64,000 bases of DNA from Temnothorax longispinosus (taxonomy: Eukaryota; Arthropoda; Insecta; Hymenoptera; Formicidae), in NCBI RefSeq assembly GCF_030848805.1, contig NC_092358.1, positions 27,323,720 to 27,387,719 of the forward strand. Direction: 5' to 3'. The position numbers and the translations under genes are program-made. The number at the start of each line of letters is the position of its first letter. Positions within the stretch are counted from its first letter, which is position 1. A model generated the notes under the pieces. That model saw nothing but the letters and a program-made list of their open reading frames with translations, made no database searches and was not told the DNA's origin. Positions 60,254 to 64,000 of this stretch are shown here, piece by piece.

Positions 60254-63200
60254 CATTATTCCTCGAATAATCTCTACGTGGTTCGTTTCGAGTGGAATTC
60301 TGTGGGATTACCTGACAGCGGGAGCGATTTACAAGAGTCGTTTGCTGGAGGAGATGCGAACTGACGTGCGTTCGCGAAAAAAAATTGAAGGCGTCATATC
60401 TTTCCTATCGTCTTGGGAAAGCGGAAATAAGGAACGGTAGAACGTGTATTGTCAGCGAACACGCACTCGGGCGGGAGGAGCAATAAAAAGAGATATTACG
60501 CCGTGTACGCGGCGACAATTATCGCGGTTTAATTGAAAGAGTTTAAGCGAGAATAAGCTGGGAACTTTGTAAACTTTGCCCCCCCGAGATATTTACGAAA
60601 CGTGTTGTGGAAGACCGGTTGCGGCAACACGGTCCGTCGTATTAAGAATAAATAATTGCCGATCTTTTTAAAGAAAATATATTACTAGCAGAAAAGTAGA
60701 AACAAGAGAATAATTGTTTCATATTTACAGAGAATATTTCTCTCATTTTATATTATGCATTTTTGTCAATAAATAAAAAATAACAGCGACACAGTTTGCG
60801 AAATTAATATAAGAAGATCAAACATATATGTGTTCGTGAACATTGTAGGGATTTGTTTAATGCAGATATAATTCCGGCTGTACTTTGGTGTGTTTGGAAG
60901 AAATAAAACGGGCGATGAAAAGCAGCCTACGGTTATACTTTAAGACCGGATCATTGCGTGTGCTTTAATGGAGCTGAGTAATCCTTTGGTTCAGCTACAC
61001 TTGCCCAAGTAACCAATTAACGAATTACCGGATCTTTATCTGCCAGCCGTTCACCGTTTTATTTGCCCGTTTGTTGTTTTATTCGCCGTGAAATAAGGGC
61101 ATTCGTACGTCTGTCGCTAATTAACAGCGAAAGCAATTTTGCAGCCACGCTTCTTTTCTCTCTTCTTCAGGATTTATGATACCGTGAACCCCGCCTTTTA
61201 CAACTCAACAATGAATGAATTAAAGTCTTTGAATCTCAAAGAGTGCAGGCAACACATTATCTTATATTCTTATTTAACTACATTATTTTATTCATCATCC
61301 TCGTTGTGAAATTTTATCATTGTGTTTCTACATGTACGCGATCATATAGAGAAACTAGAACGATTCAGAAGGTCTTTTGCTACAAAAAAAAAAGAGGAAC
61401 AGAATTATCTCGCAGTATATTTACTAATAAAAAAAAGCAGAGATTTATAAAACTTCATAAATTTAAAGCGGAGGCCGGGCCGCGCGCGCGATAACTCGTC
61501 CGTGAGTGCGCGAAGGGGTTAAATTACACATTTCTCATCCCGCGTCTCCTTTTTGCTCCTTTTCGCCGCGCCTTTTCCCACTTATCCTCGTCGCTTGGTT
61601 GTTTTTCTCCGGCCCAGTTTTCCGCTGTACGTACGTAACAGAAAATCCGGCGAAGGAGGAGGGATAAAAAAGCAGTGCTGAGCGCATGGATGATCCACGT
61701 AACCGCACTCTCTGCCGCCCGGGAGATCCTAGATCCCCTTAACCCCTCGAAACACGACGAGAAAGCGATAGCTGCCTTCTCTCCAGCATTTCGCCGTCTA
61801 CCTTCCCGTTCCTCTTTCTTGGTCGTCTTCTCTCTCTCTCTCCGCTCCCCTCTTTCTCTGCTCGTCGTCCTTTCTGTCCCGTTTACTGCCTGCCTACCTC
61901 CGTAGCACTCCACTTTGTCTTGCGCTCGACAGTTACATCGACACCCACTCGTCCAGGGTAAGTCTGACCGGCAATTCACGCTGGAGTGGTGCACGGATAT
62001 GGGCGGCGGCGGCGGCGGTGGTGTTGATAGCGGTGGTTCAGGGTGCTCTTCTGGAATGTCAATCGCACTTCCACGAGACGAGAATGGAATAATTGGAGCA
62101 CCCGGCTTTTCGCGACGACCGAGTCATTTTTTTTCTCCCCAGTTAGCGAGCGATTTTTTCCCCGCTACCGGGATGAGCGTCACGAGAACGATAATTGAGG
62201 AGTTTTCGTTTTTTATATGATGCCTTGTTAACCGCCTTATTACGCGTATTAGAATCAATCCGATTTTGATCCGTTCGACTTTTCTGAACGTGCACGTTGT
62301 TCAGAATATTTAAAAAGACAGCTTGTGGGATGCAAAATGTTTAATTTTTATATTTATCCTCATATAATACGTAATTATTATTTGCATACTCTGCATAAAA
62401 GTAAACAAAGCAAAATCGCCTGAAAGTTTTTCGACCCTAAACGTGTTGTTGGTAGGTAGCCCGTGGCAACTTTCAGCAGTCGAGTATTAAGATTAAAGTT
62501 TTTAGATTCTTCACCGTGTTACAAAGGAGGTACATAAATCAGCTCTTAAGTTTTAACTAAATGACAAGCAGAGATCCGAGAAGCAACATCCAGGAAGGGA
62601 GTAAAAAACGATGTTACATCAGCGAAGTCGCGCTAAGCTGCTTTCTTGCTCGGTACTTTCGTATCGTCGATCGCATTTGCCTCAATTTGCCATTATGCCA
62701 TTGTGCCCGGGAGCTCGCGATTAGAGAAACGCGTTGGATTACAAATATCGAGGAGAAGGAGGGGGGGGGGTAAGGGAACGAGATTGGATTTTCGATCGTA
62801 TCTGTCGAAGAAAATCTGACATAGCGATATTTGAGGGCCGTCACTAAAAGCGAAACGGATTCCAGGGTATATGGCATTTGATAAACTGGAGTGCGCAAGA
62901 TACCTCTGATAATGAAATCTCTCTCGCGCCGCGCCTCGCCGCCGTATCGGCATTTTCTGACAGCGCTCGAAAATCCTGACAAAATCGGACGCTAATGAAA
63001 GCTTCGTAGACGATATGAGCGACGAGCGAAAAAAAAACGTCAAATAAAAAAAGAACTGAAAACACTTCTGAATTTTTTTGGAGTTGCTACCGCCGATTCC
63101 CATTTCGATTTCCGCATCTAAATGAGGGATTAACGAAGTTTGTTGCCTTCACGATCGTAGTCACGACATTATTAACTTAGAAGTCCAAGTAGATTTTTTT

Positions 63201-63630
63201 TTATATTAAGGAATACTATTTTAAAATCTGTATTATAAATAAATTTAAAATTGCGACAACAAAAGATAGTTGAGCGGTAGAGTATATTTTATTTTTTAAC
63301 AATAAGTAATTAAAAATATAGAGTACGAATGGTTTCGGTATTTGTTTAGAAAGATTGGCTGATTAAATTTAGTTGATGGGGTTGACTCGTTTGCATGAAC
63401 CGCGTGAGGTATCAACGCCCGTTCTGTCTATGTGCAGAAAAGCTTATCAAAACTTGTTATTTAACTATTCCAGCGCCTCCGTCGGTTTATATACACGCCG
63501 CCGTCTACGCAATTTTCCGTATTTCCATCAGATATATTTCCGGTTATTATTCTTTATGGTGTAACCTCGTTACGATATTGCGGTGCACTCGGGGCTATTC
63601 GTTACGGCGAACGTACGGTTTCGTTATTGT
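60254..63630. other. Intergenic; no supported gene
   Basis: The stretch is mixed AT-rich and CpG-rich (61.48-62.2 kb). A 52-base segment at 61906-61957 is bracketed by a good acceptor-like tract (CTACCTCCGTAG) and a GGTAAGT donor but encodes nothing I recognise. A (GGC)n run lies at 62000-62018 and a G-run at 62759-62770. Confidence 0.45.
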
Positions 63631-63637
63631 ATCTCTA

Positions 63638-63713
<76 letters not shown>
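63631..63713. repeat. (CT)n microsatellite
   Basis: About 40 CT units with a single T interruption near 63645, ending in CTCGCAG. It resembles a very long pyrimidine tract before a splice acceptor, but the following open frame (to 63958) has no recognisable domain. Confidence 0.9.
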
Positions 63714-63716
<3 letters not shown>

Positions 63717-64000
63717 GCGCGGGTTTTATCCTAAAACAGCTGTCACTCCCAGATACTCCAGAAATGACGACCATCTTCGTTCCACGAGCCGCGCGACAGT
63801 CGCGTCCCGGAGATGAATTTTATTGCGCGCGGATGCAGCTTCTCGCGAATCGCTGCTTGAAATCCTTAACTGCTAACGATTTATTACGAGGCGCGGTAAT
63901 TGTTGCGGTCTACAGGCAATCTCCGGTGAAGACGAAATTCTCTTCTTCGAGGGAATAACAATATTTGTCTATACTTGTTCATTATTTTAAATTATTAGCC

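Noticed and set aside
61243..61494. 83-codon open frame with a hydrophobic start and basic tail
   Set aside because: Starts with GTG rather than ATG, and the hydrophobicity follows from AT-rich DNA; no family match.
61906..61957. 52-base segment between a good acceptor-like and a GGTAAGT donor-like site
   Set aside because: Encodes nothing recognisable in any frame; possibly a non-coding exon but unsupported.
63716..63958. Open frame following the long (CT)n tract and CGCAG
   Set aside because: The pyrimidine tract is a microsatellite; the peptide shows no recognisable domain although it contains a DEFYCAR string that only superficially resembles an Ig strand.

Overview
The window is nuclear DNA from an insect, most likely a hymenopteran and plausibly an ant. 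The gene set is animal, the coding exons are split by GT-AG introns with AT-rich interiors, CpG is abundant, and many short foldback elements are scattered through it. The order assignment is inference; the animal gene identities are read directly from the translated exons. I see no bacterial features and no CRISPR, and a visual search for A/B-box pairs found no convincing tRNA.

Left end (1-9.3 kb, minus strand): a three-exon Tribbles pseudokinase gene (trbl) with two large introns. Its coding start sits beside a (CA)n/(GT)n tract that could fold into a strong 5' leader hairpin. Next comes about 28 kb (9.3-37.8 kb) with no coding region I can support. It holds GC/CpG-rich blocks, microsatellites and many foldback or MITE-like elements, including two inverted copies of one family about 16 kb apart and two elements with TTAA ends of piggyBac type. 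It may carry trbl regulatory DNA or non-coding transcripts.

Middle (37.8-52.7 kb, plus strand): a compact head-to-tail cluster of four housekeeping genes. These are BCDIN3D (RNA 5'-phosphate methyltransferase), BAP18 (chromatin-complex SANT protein), MFSD1 (lysosomal MFS transporter) and DHX33 (DEAH-box RNA helicase). All exon junctions could be placed with matching phases, giving predicted proteins of 253, 166, 514 and 692 residues. Several exons are too short, or lack a start codon, and so would be missed by a plain ORF scan: MFSD1 exons 1 and 7, BAP18 exons 1 and 2, and DHX33 exon 8.

Right end (52.7-64 kb): a two-exon minus-strand gene at 57.0-59.2 kb encodes a secreted 612-residue protein that I do not recognise. 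It has a signal peptide, furin-like basic sites, a long Ser/Arg-rich middle and exactly two cysteines, one near each end. Its stop codon lies inside the terminal repeat of a hairpin element, and a perfect 52-bp inverted repeat lies 0.5 kb further downstream. At 60.16-60.25 kb on the plus strand there is a possible last exon of an immunoglobulin-domain gene whose other exons I cannot find. The rest is intergenic with long (CT)n tracts.
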